This document shows, in pieces, positions 46,836 to 57,419 of a DNA stretch of 64,000 bases. Below the pieces are notes generated by a model. It made no database searches, was not told where the DNA came from, and was given only the letters and a program-made list of their open reading frames with translations. Source of the DNA: Halocafeteria seosinensis. Its lineage: Eukaryota; Sar; Bigyra; Bicosoecida. Position numbers and translations under genes: made by a program. The stretch is from positions 40,920 through 104,919 of the forward strand of contig LVLI01000633.1 in NCBI GenBank assembly GCA_001687465.1, written 5' to 3'. Positions within the stretch are counted from its first letter, which is position 1. Each line of letters opens with the position of its first letter.

Positions 46836-48631
46836 TCAGAAGTCACCATGACAGGAAAACCCACCTTTAAGCGGAATTCGGCTCATGGCTGACGGGTATG
46901 AGGCTCCAAACTTTTCTTCCTTGTTGATCACTGTTGACAGTGGCGGCATCGAAAATCGTATGGAATCTCCATGAGTGTAATCCAGTTTTCCACTCTTAAT
47001 AAATCCTTCCTCATCAGTAAAGAGAGTTACGGTTCTACCGTCTTTGAGAAGAAACCGCTCCTTTCTAGAATGTGGAAAGACTCTTCCATGCGGACGATTC
47101 ATGAGATGGGTAATGAAGCCGAGCTGCGCGACATTTTCCTCTGACGGAGCGATTTCCCCCGATGTGACACCTTTTAAACTAGTCCTGTGAGGGACTATTC
47201 GAAGCGTAACCACTTCCCGCAAAGCAGAAGCTGCACAATATGACGAATTATAGTTACTGAGTCATGCTTCATAGCCTGGATGCAACTCACCATTTGCTCC
47301 TGTGTGCTCCAAATTAATTATTCGTTGCGTTGCCTTCCTTGTCGCGACACAGAATTCAGCAATGATGAAGAAAACGCGGTTCGTAAACTTGCAACCTGCG
47401 CCAGTCCGGCACTGTATGACTACCTGGACTACCCATATTTCAGGTGAATTACTGCGTACCTTGCAGACTCAGATGGGTCAAACCTTCATTGAATTTTAGC
47501 GAGTCAAACAAGGGAGCGATCCAGGACCTTTGTAGCAGGCGACAAAGAGACTGGGGTTCATTTCGGCGGTTTGTGGCGAACATGTTATTGCAAATGGCTT
47601 ACTTGATTACCTCCTTGTTTTCACGTAAGTCTAGAAGACGCAGAGAAGAGTTCTTTTCTAGCGCTCTTCCTAGGGTTTCACTAACTCGTAGCCTGCCAAC
47701 ATTATTTCTTGACGTACTAGCTCAGGAGCATTGATGAGCAACACCTAAGAGCGGGTACCCACATTTGATCTGTATCCTTGTCGTAAAATGCCTCTTTGCT
47801 GAATGCAAAACGGTTTCTCCCCAAATATAGCTCTTCTACATCCGAGTAGTTCAGAGCCCTGGCCAAGTACGTTAATCTGAAAAAGGAAAAGGGTGAAAGC
47901 AGAGCTGCTGGTTCAACATTCTGTATGAGGCAGCACTGGCGTACCCGCCATCTGTGAAATTGTTGTCCTCCAGCACCAAGTTGACTATTCCTACGTTGGC
48001 ACGCAATGCGCTGCAAACGTGATATGCACCATCGTCCCCCAACGGATTTCCTGTTATAGTGAGATTGGAAATATTTTTGGTTCGTTTCAAAGAATTAACA
48101 AATATGGATAATGCATCAGCGTCCAAGCTGGCGTTCTGCACTTTAGCAAACCAAGTCGGGCTCTTCGGATAGGATAGAACGCAATAAATGTTGGGAAAGG
48201 ACCTACTTTGATTACGAGTGTTCTTAGGGTAACATTAAGTGACACTGCTGCGGCAAACGTTTTCAATAGCCACTCCTCGTCCAGTCGGATGCCGTCCACT
48301 TCTAGACGTCTGCAGAAGAGTCCAGTCCAGGTCGGTTTCTTGTCGGGCCCGCAATGGGCCCCGCTGTTAACGTAGTGGGCACTTACTCGACGGAGGAGTT
48401 AATCTGTAGCAGTACAAATAATGCCGCCAGTGTCTTTTTGTCCTCCTCACATTCCTTTTTCAGACCACTGCTCTCGTCAATTGTAATAGAGGATATTGTC
48501 TCCTTCCTGACCCCCTCAATTGCCTCGCCTAACCGACCATCCGCAACCAGCGCCAACTCTTTTGCCAGCTCAATATCACGAGGGGCTAATGTTGACGAAG
48601 GAGAACGGTCGGTACGCCTTCGTTGAGACAT
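46836..48631 (-). CDS. Leucine-rich-repeat (RNI-like) protein
   Basis: Eight exons join in frame: 48631-48387, 48309-48207, 48135-47945, 47876-47763, 47692-47611, 47550-47460, 47395-47291, 47230-46836; about 441 residues. The amino part is helical and charged. From about residue 90, leucine-rich repeats of the ribonuclease-inhibitor type follow one another, nearly one per exon: NVTLRTLVIK, TKNISNLTITGNPLGDDGA, NVGIVNLVLEDNNFTD, YSDVEELYLGRNRF, NSSLRLLDLRENKE, NEGLTHLSLQGCKFT, RIINLEHTGAN. The last exon codes a non-repeat end with GRTVTLFTDEEGFIKSGKLDY. Such proteins act as binding scaffolds; the partner is unknown. The stop lies 14 bases before the XK-related start on the same strand. Confidence 0.68.
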
Positions 48632-49938
48632 ACTTAACCCCAGAGACTAGGTTTTTATTGTTTCATAACGACAAATGACACAGTGTGTCCTTTTGCTTTG
48701 TGCGGGTGTGGGTGCAAACCAGACAGACCGACCTGACAAAATGGTCTTGTGAAACAGCTATGGTACCTAAAGACAAAGAAACGAGAAACACACTCTAAAA
48801 AAACAGATAATGGAAGGAAGATTAACTATATCATTGAATTGTTATACAGTATTCTTCCAACATGCCAAAGAAGTTCGAAAGAGCCTAAGTTTCTTTCTCT
48901 GGGCTGGTCGCAGTGTGGTCGCATCGGCCAGACCGGCAAGTATACCTACAACTGTCTTCGTACAAATTGCGCCTATCTACTTATTATAAGAATTTTCAAT
49001 TTGTTCAATAATAGACATATTTGCTTTTTGTACCACAATCAAAAAAGTGAGCAGAAGAAGGGTAGAGCGGATCGCTAAACTCTGTATTGTTTTGGTGAAA
49101 CGAATACATCGTGGTATCACCGCCCACATGGCCCCACACACTACCTCGTCAACTAGCCAAGTTCGAACTTCGTCCCAGGTGCCTGTTAAGTGTCTAAGAA
49201 ACTTTTGACCCGTCAACCTATTAGACGTACAGTAGTAGATGGTATGCCAACGGAAATCCGTATCCGTATCGTTGTACTCAGTTTTGCGTTGAGATCCGTC
49301 TCAGCCGCAGCCAATGAAGGGGAACTGGAATGACGTGGCAATCCAAAGGGGGATAACATGGTCACAGAATAGTGGGAGCTCTAAGAGAACCAAAGGAGCG
49401 TGGGAACGGTTACATGCAGGATCTGGTACCAGGCCGCATGGACGACCTGTAGGTACGGTATGTAGTAGGGTAGGGTAGGCACTGCTAGGCAGTAACACTG
49501 AAATATACTGGAAATACATGCACAGCATCTGCTGCAAACCATCATGCATAATGCATTTGACCGCTGGACCCGCTCCAAAGTCCACCACAGTATTGGGGCA
49601 TACAGTAGTGTTGGCGCTTGGCGCACCAATCAATGTGACCACGGAGACTTCCGAGCAGTCCGGGCACGCCATTTGTACTGTGACTCTAATCGACACAACA
49701 CTGGGGTGGTAACAAATGTCCAGTAGTCCGTCTGCCACAGCCTGGCCCACAGAGGTCACTGAGGTCAGTCCTGTGGAAACAAGTGTGAAGCCAAAGTGAA
49801 GGGCATCCCTGTTGACAACTTGCAATACCACGTCTGTTGTACATTTGTTACAATGTCTAACCCAATTGGGTGGTCAGTAGTGTTTAGCATAGATGGACAC
49901 ACCATATTTCCTCCGCTCTTTCTTCTGAAAGTCCAAGT
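48632..49938. other. Intergenic, no gene supported
   Basis: About 1.3 kb between the divergent LRR and transacylase genes. A 176-codon minus-strand frame at 49301-49831 and shorter frames on both strands overlap each other and show no recognisable motif, so none is called. The first 450 bases are A+T-rich. Two promoters are expected here. Confidence 0.4.
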
Positions 49939-51449
49939 ATGCTACGTCGTCTTCATGGCCGAGACCACGAACGTCTCCGCCTCACTTCAACAGGGTGGAG
50001 GAGGGTATACAGCTCTTCGAGGAGCACTCATGCAAGCCGTGGTGATCCATCTTCTGCTTTTTCTGTCATGTATCCCGGACAGGGGTCCCAATTTGTCGGC
50101 ATGGGGAAGGACATAGCGCAGGAATTCCCTCTGGCGACCAAAGTGGTCTACGACGAGATCGAGGATAGTGTGCAACAGCACCTCTCCACTCTCATGTTTT
50201 ACGGCCAGGAAGTAAGTACGGTAGTCTCATCTGTATTTCATTATGCGAGGATCTGTATGTATGGAGTGCAGGAGGAACTCAATCGGACAGAGAATACGCA
50301 GCCGGCGCTGTTGGCTCACGCTTTGGCTATCCAGCAAGTGCTTTCTCAAGAAATCGATCTAGATCTTAGCGAAGAGAGCACGGGGCATAACGTGAGCTCG
50401 GTTTTAGGTCACAGCGTGGGCGAGTTCTCGGCTCTTGCGGCGTCTGGAGCATTCTTAGACGACATGGGAAGCGCCGCGAAGCTCCTGGTACGCTGAAAAA
50501 AAAAAACATATCTGGTACTGGCGCTCAATATTCTATGCAAGATGTAATTTGATTAACCGAATTTCGGTTCAGAAATTGCGAGGTTTGATGATGCAAAGAG
50601 CAGCCGAGAAGGAAAGGGAGCGAAATGGTAAAGAGCTGGGGATGATGGCGCTAATTATCAACCAACAGAAAAGTGGATCATCATCGTTCGACAGAGTTGT
50701 GTCCAACATCAAAGAAGAATGCCGAGTTGCTTCGAGCGACACGGGTGTTTTAAATATTGCGAATATCAATTCACCATCTCAAGTAGTGCTTAGTGGACAC
50801 AGCAACTGTCTCAAGGATGCTTCCGAAAGCCTACGAGATAAGGGAATCGTTTCAAGAGGAATACCATTGAGGCGTGTGTCAGCACCCTTTCACTGTTCTT
50901 TAATGAAACCAGCTGCTGACGCGCTGGAGCTTGCATTTTATTATGGAGAGGAAGAAGAGGAAGAAAAGCCAAACATCGACGAGCTTTGGAACAGTATTCG
51001 TGACTACGTGGACGAACATGAACTGGAAAAAGCTGCCGGTAGTCTTGCGTTATTTCCGCAAAAATGGATCAGCAATGTAGATGGTACAGTGGTAAGAGTT
51101 CCGCCGTGTATGTAATCTGTCAATGGATTCAGTACTCTATTTTTGCCTGTCTGACTTTGACCAGACTCGCGACAATGATGACGTAACTAGGAAGTTAGTG
51201 GAGCAAGTGACATCTTCTGTGGATTGGGTACGGTGTGTGAAAACTGCTGATTCCCTGCAGTCTTCATCGAACCCGACCTTCCTCGAGGTCGGTGGAGAAA
51301 CTCTTGGAGGTTTTGTTAAACAGATATTGCCTGACAGCGATACTTATTCTATCAATAACATCGAGCAATTGAAGTCGTTTCTTCGAAGTGTGAACAGTGA
51401 AGGCTCGGTTGCAGGTGCGGTGAGAGCTCTGTCAGAGAAGAAAGGCTGA
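49939..51449 (+). CDS. MCAT: Malonyl-CoA:acyl-carrier-protein transacylase
   Basis: Loads malonyl groups from CoA onto acyl carrier protein for type II fatty acid synthesis. Exons 49939-50211, 50272-50487, 50573-51091 and 51165-51449, all joined in phase 0, give about 430 residues. Seen: MYPGQGSQFVGMG at the substrate pocket, TQPALLAHALAI, the nucleophile elbow GHSVGEFSAL with serine at about 139, the lysine/arginine helix LRGLMMQRA, GVLNIANINSPSQVVLSG, and SAPFHCSLM with the catalytic histidine at about 270. The first 35 residues are rich in arginine and serine and free of acids at the tip (MLRRLHGRDHERLRL), fitting a mitochondrial or plastid transit peptide. An insertion with EEEEEEKP follows the histidine. 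Confidence 0.9.
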
Positions 51450-51943
51450 CTGTATACTTTCATAAAGTAAAGGTCTCCTAAACTTACTGTGCGCCGGTCC
51501 GTATCAGCGAACAAAAGAGAAAGCTACTGGTATCCCTTGCACATCCTACTTACCAGTCCGTGGATGAATGGCCATCATTGTACTTGCAACTGCGCTATGC
51601 TCATCGGAGTATATCTACAATAGTTCCGACTTTATGAATGTTATGAAAAATAATACTGGATACTTCTCGGCTAATCTAAAATCAAAGCATATATCATATG
51701 TACATACCTTGGTAGTAGTTGATGACGGTACCACATTTGAATTTCGACATGAAGCTGACATTCACAGGTGCCCCAAATGCTGCTGTCTTTGGTTGAGATG
51801 TACGTACTACATGGATAGAGTCGAGGCAAGGCTTTGATTGTCAGATTGAACGCATAACCTGTATATTCAGTGCGTGCGCGCGCGTGTGTGTCTGTGAGGA
51901 TTTATGTGTGCCATCATTGCTACAATTGAATAGTAGTCGAAGG
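51450..51943. other. Intergenic between MCAT and NAA50
   Basis: About 490 bases. A GT/GC-alternating stretch (GTGCGTGCGCGCGCGTGTGTG) lies at about 51870-51890, upstream of the NAA50 start. A short open frame at 51568-51837 has no recognisable features. Confidence 0.4.
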
Positions 51944-52739
51944 ATGAGCACGACCCCAGAGGAGACTGCCATGGGAGCTGGCGGAGGTGCTGGCTCAGAG
52001 AAAGCCCCTACGGCTGTGAGTATGTCCGAGGATAGGAACCTGTTTTATGATCATGTGCACAGCAAGAATGTGAACAACGTGGAGAAGCTGCTGCAAGTGA
52101 CGCTCCCCGTGCAATTCCAGCCCAGTTTCTACAAGGACATACTCCATACACCCAACGATCTATGCCAAATGGGTACGTAGAGACATCTCTCCCATATATG
52201 TGTGCATTACTCTCTGTGTGAGAACTAAAGGATTCTCTCTCTCTCTCTCTCTCTCTGTCTTCTGGTGCAGCGTACTATAAGGACCTCTTTGTGGGAGTCA
52301 TTGCCTGTCTCGTTGAAAAGCACAAGGCCAATGGCAATGACAATGAATCCTCGGAAAGCACCACAAAAGCCAATGAAGCTACGGAGGAAACCGACCGAAC
52401 TACCAAACTACATCTTGCAGCGTTGAGCGTTCTTGCTCCTTATCGTGACATGGGAATAGGTAAGTGGCACCCCCTTGGCAACCAACCGTGTACACTCAGA
52501 AAAGGCTTGTATCCCCCACAGGCTCCAAGTTACTGAAGCGTGTGCTAGAGAGTGTGCGCAATAATCACCAAGACATTAAGCAAGTGTATTTGCATGTTCA
52601 AGTGGACAACGAGGATGCTCAGCGGTTCTACAAACGACATGGATTTACAACGCAAAGAGAAGTCCCCCAGTACTATACCAGGGTCCGGGAAGGTTCTACT
52701 AATGCCTATCTAATGACCCTCCCCGTTAATCAGGAATAG
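51944..52739 (+). CDS. NAA50: N-alpha-acetyltransferase NAA50-like
   Basis: GNAT-family enzyme that acetylates protein amino termini beginning with methionine, often associated with the ribosomal NatA complex. Exons 51944-52172, 52271-52459 and 52522-52739 join in frame (about 211 residues). Compared with animal NAA50: VQFQPSFYKDIL matches the PVSYNDKFYKDVL substrate loop; AYYKDLFVGVIACLVE the first strands; LSVLAPYRDMGIGSKLLKRVL the acetyl-CoA motif (RxxGIG); VYLHVQVDNEDAQRFYKRHGF the conserved helix-strand; and QYYTRV the final tyrosine motif. It has an extended acidic/threonine loop (NDNESSESTTKANEATEE) before the acetyl-CoA motif and a longer amino end. An in-frame upstream start exists at 51884 but lacks family support. 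The first intron carries a CT repeat. Confidence 0.92.
52233..52256. repeat. (CT)n run in NAA50 intron 1
   Basis: About 11 CT units inside the first NAA50 intron, about 14 bases before the acceptor; it may act as the polypyrimidine tract. Confidence 0.85.
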
Positions 52740-52834
52740 AGAATAGCCAAGGAGGAAAGATAGATCTTGCTGGTATGTCCATTGTTGGGCTAATATGTGA
52801 AGAGGGAATAGACAATAGATCTTGATACAGCTAT

Positions 52835-54175
52835 TTATATCGTCGTAACACGACGCAATTCACTAGCAGCCGGCTCCGCATTGGGAACTTGCGGATTGAC
52901 AGCTACCTTTTCATTTGGTTGAGAACGATAGAAGTTACCAACCATGCATCGATAGTCACCCATGAAATCTGTCTCAGAGCGGGCGCTCAAACGATAGGCT
53001 GGCTCGTCTCCGTTTTCTTTGAACGGGCAGACTCTGTTCATGTAGGGCGTTTGTTCGATCTCCCGAAGCCCATATTCATCCGCGAAAAGAGTCATCGTGA
53101 ATCGCCGTGGTCTGAAAATTCGCAGCACGCTGTTGATAAGTGCACCGTAGCTCTTCGTTTTTATATTGCACTCGAACGAAGCATATGAGCAATGAGACTC
53201 CGGGGTCACGTGGATCGTCCAGTACGCTCCGAACAAGACACCATTCATGCTATATCCACAAGGTTCGAACAACCACTCTTGGATATTGCTGCCGGGCAAC
53301 AACTGGTCGATCCCCGAAAGTCTTGACGCCGTCTTGCCATCAGAACACTCTTCGGACGTCTCAAAAAGCCTTGCAACACTCGGATCGATATCATACATCA
53401 TTATGTCGATAGTTCTGTCCGTAGATTCGTGGCTCGGGCGCTCGCAGTAGTCAGCAACGAAAAGAAGCCAGTGGTCCCCCGTTATCGGACCAAGGACATG
53501 ACCAGCTCCCTCGGGAAACAAGCCTTTCAAGAATTGTATCTGAGCAAAACAAAGTCGAAAATGTGTCGAACTTATACGCTCGCAGTTGATATCGCCGTCC
53601 ATTGCCAACTAACTTACTTCTTCGTCCATGGATCGATGCGGAAATTGTTGCAAATCAGGGTAGGTGAAATCTTTCCTGGAGTAGCCAATCCATTCGAGCT
53701 GCATCCCCAGCTTCTGCACGTCGAGAATCAGCGAAATAAGTATGCTAAGTTTCTACGAGAACCAACAACTGGTATAAAAGCAACTCCATACCTTGGCTGT
53801 CTCAATTAGGGGCACAACTGCACGCAACAGCGTAGTCGTGCCACAGGTTTTGATAATCACCTTTTGGGGGTACACGAACAAGCTCGATTCGGACAAAAGA
53901 TACGAATCAAAATGCTTCGCCTGCATGACATCCAAAATTGTGCATCGAGCCTGGCTTAGGATGTAATCCCATTGTTCCCGAGTGATCTTCCGCGCGCCCT
54001 CTTGAGGTCCCAAGTTGGGAACGAAGTCAATTTCGATCGTTTTCTCCGGCCCTTCGAATCCAGGTGGTAGTTCTTCTCGGTCAGGTAGATCTGCGGGGCT
54101 GAATGCTCGAGAATCTTGCTCCGGAGATTCTACCATCTCGTTTTCGTATTCCTGATTTGTTGCGTTTGCAGGCAT
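52835..54175 (-). CDS. AMD1: S-adenosylmethionine decarboxylase proenzyme
   Basis: Makes decarboxylated SAM for spermidine and spermine synthesis. Exons 54175-53792, 53713-53618 and 53539-52835 join in phase 0 (about 394 residues). The self-cleavage site LSESSLF places the pyruvoyl-forming serine at about residue 97, with cleavage after glutamate 96. The following VIIKTCGTTTLLRAVVPL contains the catalytic cysteine (about 111). GYSRKDF..P...PHRS matches FYSRKNF..P...YPHRN of animals; FEPCGYSMNGV, YWTIHVTPE and SYASFECN are the remaining conserved active-site stretches. The amino end carries about 45 extra residues rich in proline and acids, and the carboxyl end is also longer. The in-frame TTG upstream was not used. 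Confidence 0.94.
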
Positions 54176-54232
54176 TTTGACGGTTTCGGGAAACAACAGG
54201 GAACTATATTTCTACGCTTCTAGTTGAACGGG

Positions 54233-54424
54233 CTAGCTTGGCCAAACCTCGCCGAAGAATAAGGTCCTGACTACCCTCATGAAGGAACGGGGGGACTTGG
54301 TGTCGCGTATGTAGTCTTCGTCGTTCCCAGAAGTCTGAACCACGGCAAAAGTTAGAATCAATAATATCATCATTTCTACTCCTGGTTCGGTTCCAAAGTG
54401 TCCCCCTACAAGCATACGTACCAT
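54233..54424 (-). CDS. Small hypothetical membrane protein
   Basis: 63 codons from the ATG at 54424 with one hydrophobic segment (EMMILLILTFAVVQ) and a basic, aromatic end (SFMRVVRTLFFGEVWPS). It lies about 60 bases upstream of the SAM decarboxylase start on the same strand. No family recognised. It could equally be a chance frame or an upstream open reading frame in the 5' leader of the decarboxylase transcript; polyamine-regulated upstream frames are known for this gene elsewhere, but they are usually much shorter. Confidence 0.25.
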   Translation of the reverse strand: MVRMLVGGHFGTEPGVEMMILLILTFAVVQTSGNDEDYIRDTKSPRSFMRVVRTLFFGEVWPS

Positions 54425-55603
54425 GTAGAACAAGGGAAGACTGGCGGGAGGTAGCTCACACTAAATATTCGTCGTCTGGACTTTGGTAAGTGTGTTCTGC
54501 GCGGAGTTTCCTCGCACTCTGCGGCTATCTACGCGTCGATTCGAGGACAATAACGATCTCTTTTGGACTGTATCACTGAATGTAACACGTCTGATGTCTC
54601 TAGCGACACTTTCTTCGGCTCTGCACAGAGCAACACGTCGTGAGGAAGTGACCCACCTGCATACCATGCGGACAGAGAGGGGGGAAGCAAAGCAATGTGG
54701 ATGCATATGGAGACAACAGTCCATGTATGGATCTTCTTCAATTTGAGGCTCTTTCAGTATCCCAGTTGCAGTGCAACCTGCATACCCCAGGATGAGATTG
54801 GCGGCGTCGAACATTCTGGCCTGCAAGCTGCAGCCCCTCCTTTTCCCTTGCCCCAGCCGCCTTTTCCTGTGTTTCTTTTACGACGCATATTACTTGTTGT
54901 CCCTACTCATAACAAAGAAAGAATAAGGAATGGTCCGTACATGGATATACACTGAGAAAGACTGCCTCGTTGGGCAACACTGCTTGCTTTCATCGCAATA
55001 TCCCGGACAAAGGAGACAAGGATGGGTGCATGGATACACATACCTTCGCAAGCAAAATGAAAGAAATTAAACGGAGTTCGCTAACTCTATTTCGTTGCTT
55101 TATTTTTTCCTGGTTACGTCTGACAACACCAATGCCAACACTGATGATATACAGTTGAACTGTGTCGAGGTACACAGGTTCACACTCCACTCGCCACTGT
55201 CGCCGGCGGTTCAAGCTAAGTGCGCACCCTCTCTGCTGGTACACAAGACACATGGAAATATTTATGCGAAAAAAAAAAACCTACATGTTGTTACTTAAAC
55301 CAGTGGAGAAGCTATAGCAACGCACTCGAGGGTTGTGTATTGGAGTCATTCGACGTTGTATGAGATGCGGCCCCAAGGAAGAAACCACCCCATGTAGCAT
55401 TACCGCTGGGACAGGTACAACGTACAAAAGAATACTTTGACAGGGCATTTTCACAGTCCAGCAATAGGATTACCGCAGGCTGTAGTTAAGGGAATCCAAG
55501 ATCCGGGGAATTGGATGTCTAGATTCCAGTGACAGAGTAAAGCGTTTTGCTTCACCTCCGGGTGAATTGTCAGAATCAGAGCCAGAATGACATCAGCATT
55601 GAG
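54425..55603. other. Intergenic, possible small unplaced exons
   Basis: About 1.2 kb with no firm gene. On the minus strand near 54890 an ATG opens a basic glycine-rich stretch (RRKRNTGKGGWGKGKGG) that would need splicing to continue; I could not build a convincing model. Other open frames overlap and lack motifs. An A-run lies at 55269-55279. Confidence 0.35.
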
Positions 55604-56480
55604 CTATTTTTTCAAGCGTTCTAAGCGCTCTGCAAGTGAGCTTGCTGCACTACCTCCTCCGTTACTACTCCCTCCTCCAGTTCCACTATGGTCAGAAGGA
55701 ACATCCCCGGCCGCAACCGGTTCTTCCGAGGGCCCTGACGACGAAGCAGCAGCACTCTTATCTTTAGAAGGCACGCTTAACTCTCCCATTTGATCAGCGA
55801 CTTCTAATCCGTTTACCTCGGCTACCTCTTTCATTAGCGAATTAACTTCATTTTGGGGAGTTGAAAGAGAAGTCGAGCTTTCTAAGGTATCGTCCATATA
55901 ACCCGACTTGACGTCCAAATCCTCGAACTGGCTTTCAAACTTCTCCATCAATTTGGATATCTTATTCATATCCATTGATTGTAGTGTCTTGTCCATCCCT
56001 GATACGACTCCTTGCATCCCTCTGGTAAGCATGTTCATGCGAATTGCTGCATCTATCCGGGAGACGACAGCGTCCATGCGGCTCCCCAGTCGTAAATAGT
56101 TCAAGGCTTGGTTCTTCTCCCGTATAGCATTCTGCATGCAAGTGGACATACAAACAAGTTGCGCAACCAGAAAAAGCTTGTAGCTGCACCAGAAGTTCCA
56201 CTTACGGCGGCGTATATCTTAGCTCCTTCCTGCACTTGTACGTTCGTTCGCCAGATGCATACAGGCACACGAGCACTAGAAAATTGGAAGTTCCCGCGCA
56301 ACACTCTCGCTTTCTACAGTAAGTACATACCATGTTTCCTTTCTTTATAGCCTCCGCCACTTTCTTCCTGTTGGCTTTCTCATTCTTCTCGCATTTCTTA
56401 CTCTGACGCTGGAGTTGCTTGGAGGTCATTCGGAGGTTGAATGACACCTCCTGCATCTGATTTGCTGCCTTGGCGGACAT
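55604..56480 (-). CDS. CHMP1: ESCRT-III subunit CHMP1
   Basis: Charged multivesicular body protein 1, which with Vps4 and IST1 drives membrane scission in endosomal sorting and cytokinesis. Exons 56480-56331, 56206-56229 and 56131-55604 join in phase 0 for about 233 residues; the middle exon is only 24 bases and encodes EGAKIYAA. Joined, the sequence reads KKGNM-EGAKIYAA-NAIREKNQALNYLRL, matching KGNMEVARIHAENAIRQKNQA of animals. Also seen: the basic first helix (SKQLQRQSKKCEKNEKANRKK), MDKTLQSMDMNKISKLMEKFE, STSLSTPQNEVNSLM, and the terminal MIM1-type helix SLAERLERLKK that binds Vps4 MIT domains. A serine/glycine-rich linker before it is longer than usual. Confidence 0.94.
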
Positions 56481-57104
56481 TTCTCGTCCCGTCTGTCACA
56501 GGAGTCGCATACGGACAACTGATTCACCAACGAAACTCTACCCAATCAATCCAGCTGTAGCATAGATTTCGACACAACAACTCGTCTGCGGTCCCACGCG
56601 CTTCAACTTCAACACTCTGGGGTCTTACGAAGTGGAAGTAGGTCCTCGGACAACTTGGAACAAGCAACATCTATGGTTGCCCGGGGGTAATATGTTGAAG
56701 GTTCGGTTGATGGTTTCTACTACTGGATTGAGTCTATTTGCTACATGCATTGTTCAAGAATGACATCTTCACTTAGAAGCCGGGTGATATGGAATTCACT
56801 TTACAATTCCAATGCGTCAAGGTTATTGTATTGCTTTCCTCAGTGTATAGAATTATTTCATGTACGCATGGAAATACATGCCAAAAGGTTTCCCAGGATT
56901 AGCGGAAATTGCGGATACGTTGGTAACGAGTTGTACTTCGAAGAAGAAGACAACACAAATTCAAACGTATTCGCAGAACCCAAATCTCGCCACTATCATT
57001 TTTCCCCAGCATTACCAGTTTTAAAGCGAGTGCTCTGAACGATATAAACTGACGGGAGACCACAATTAGGACAGTTAGTTTCTTGACTAGTAGCTACTGT
57101 CCCT
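56481..57104. other. Intergenic, no gene recognised
   Basis: About 620 bases upstream of CHMP1 and downstream of the Dabb-domain gene. A 97-codon plus-strand frame at 56745-57038 lacks recognisable features. Presumably holds the CHMP1 promoter. Confidence 0.4.
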
Positions 57105-57419
57105 CTAGGCACGACGGACTGGCTTGACCCAATAATCTGTTACAAAGAGATCTTCCAGATGTTTTTTAGCCATGGTAGCAAATTCGACATGCTTTTCGTG
57201 AACCAAGTAGTTATCTCTGTCTTCTTCTGAGAGGAAGGTCAGTTGAAAGATATGGGTGCAGCCTTTGTTTAATCCTTCAGAGCTGCAGTTCGTTCCCCAC
57301 TCGAAGGAATGAATCAAAGGAATTTTCTCCATCAAACTCAGAAATTCTTCCTTGATAGTTCCAATCCTTTCTTCGGGAATGTCGTCTCTAAAGTTGAAGC
57401 AAACGATATGCCGTAGCAT
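57105..57419 (-). CDS. Stress-responsive dimeric alpha/beta-barrel (Dabb) domain protein
   Basis: Single exon, 104 residues, the size of one stand-alone Dabb domain. Seen: the opening strand MLRHIVCFNFRDDIPEER with the conserved histidine, a helix with FLSLMEKIP, IHSFEWGTNCSSEGLNKG (strand-loop, typical of the SxE position), THIFQLTFLSEEDRDNYLVHEKHVEFA with the conserved Y..H..H pattern, and a closing strand VTDYWVKP. Family members are small cytosolic dimers induced by salt or other stress in plants and bacteria; some are cyclases. The reaction here cannot be told. Confidence 0.85.
   Translation of the reverse strand: MLRHIVCFNFRDDIPEERIGTIKEEFLSLMEKIPLIHSFEWGTNCSSEGLNKGCTHIFQLTFLSEEDRDNYLVHEKHVEFATMAKKHLEDLFVTDYWVKPVRRA

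Noticed and set aside
47291..47395. CRTGAGCKFTNRV read as a pre-SET cysteine cluster
   Set aside because: In the joined model this stretch is a leucine-rich repeat (LSLQGCKF...RIINLEHTGAN); the other cysteines of a SET protein are absent.
49301..49831. 176-codon minus-strand open frame between the LRR and transacylase genes
   Set aside because: No start context, motif or paralogue, and two plus-strand frames overlap it; compositionally it looks like chance.
54461..54880. Glycine/lysine-rich minus-strand exon that might start a conserved small gene
   Set aside because: Splicing into a continuing frame needs introns of about 35 bases or less, and no family match was convincing.
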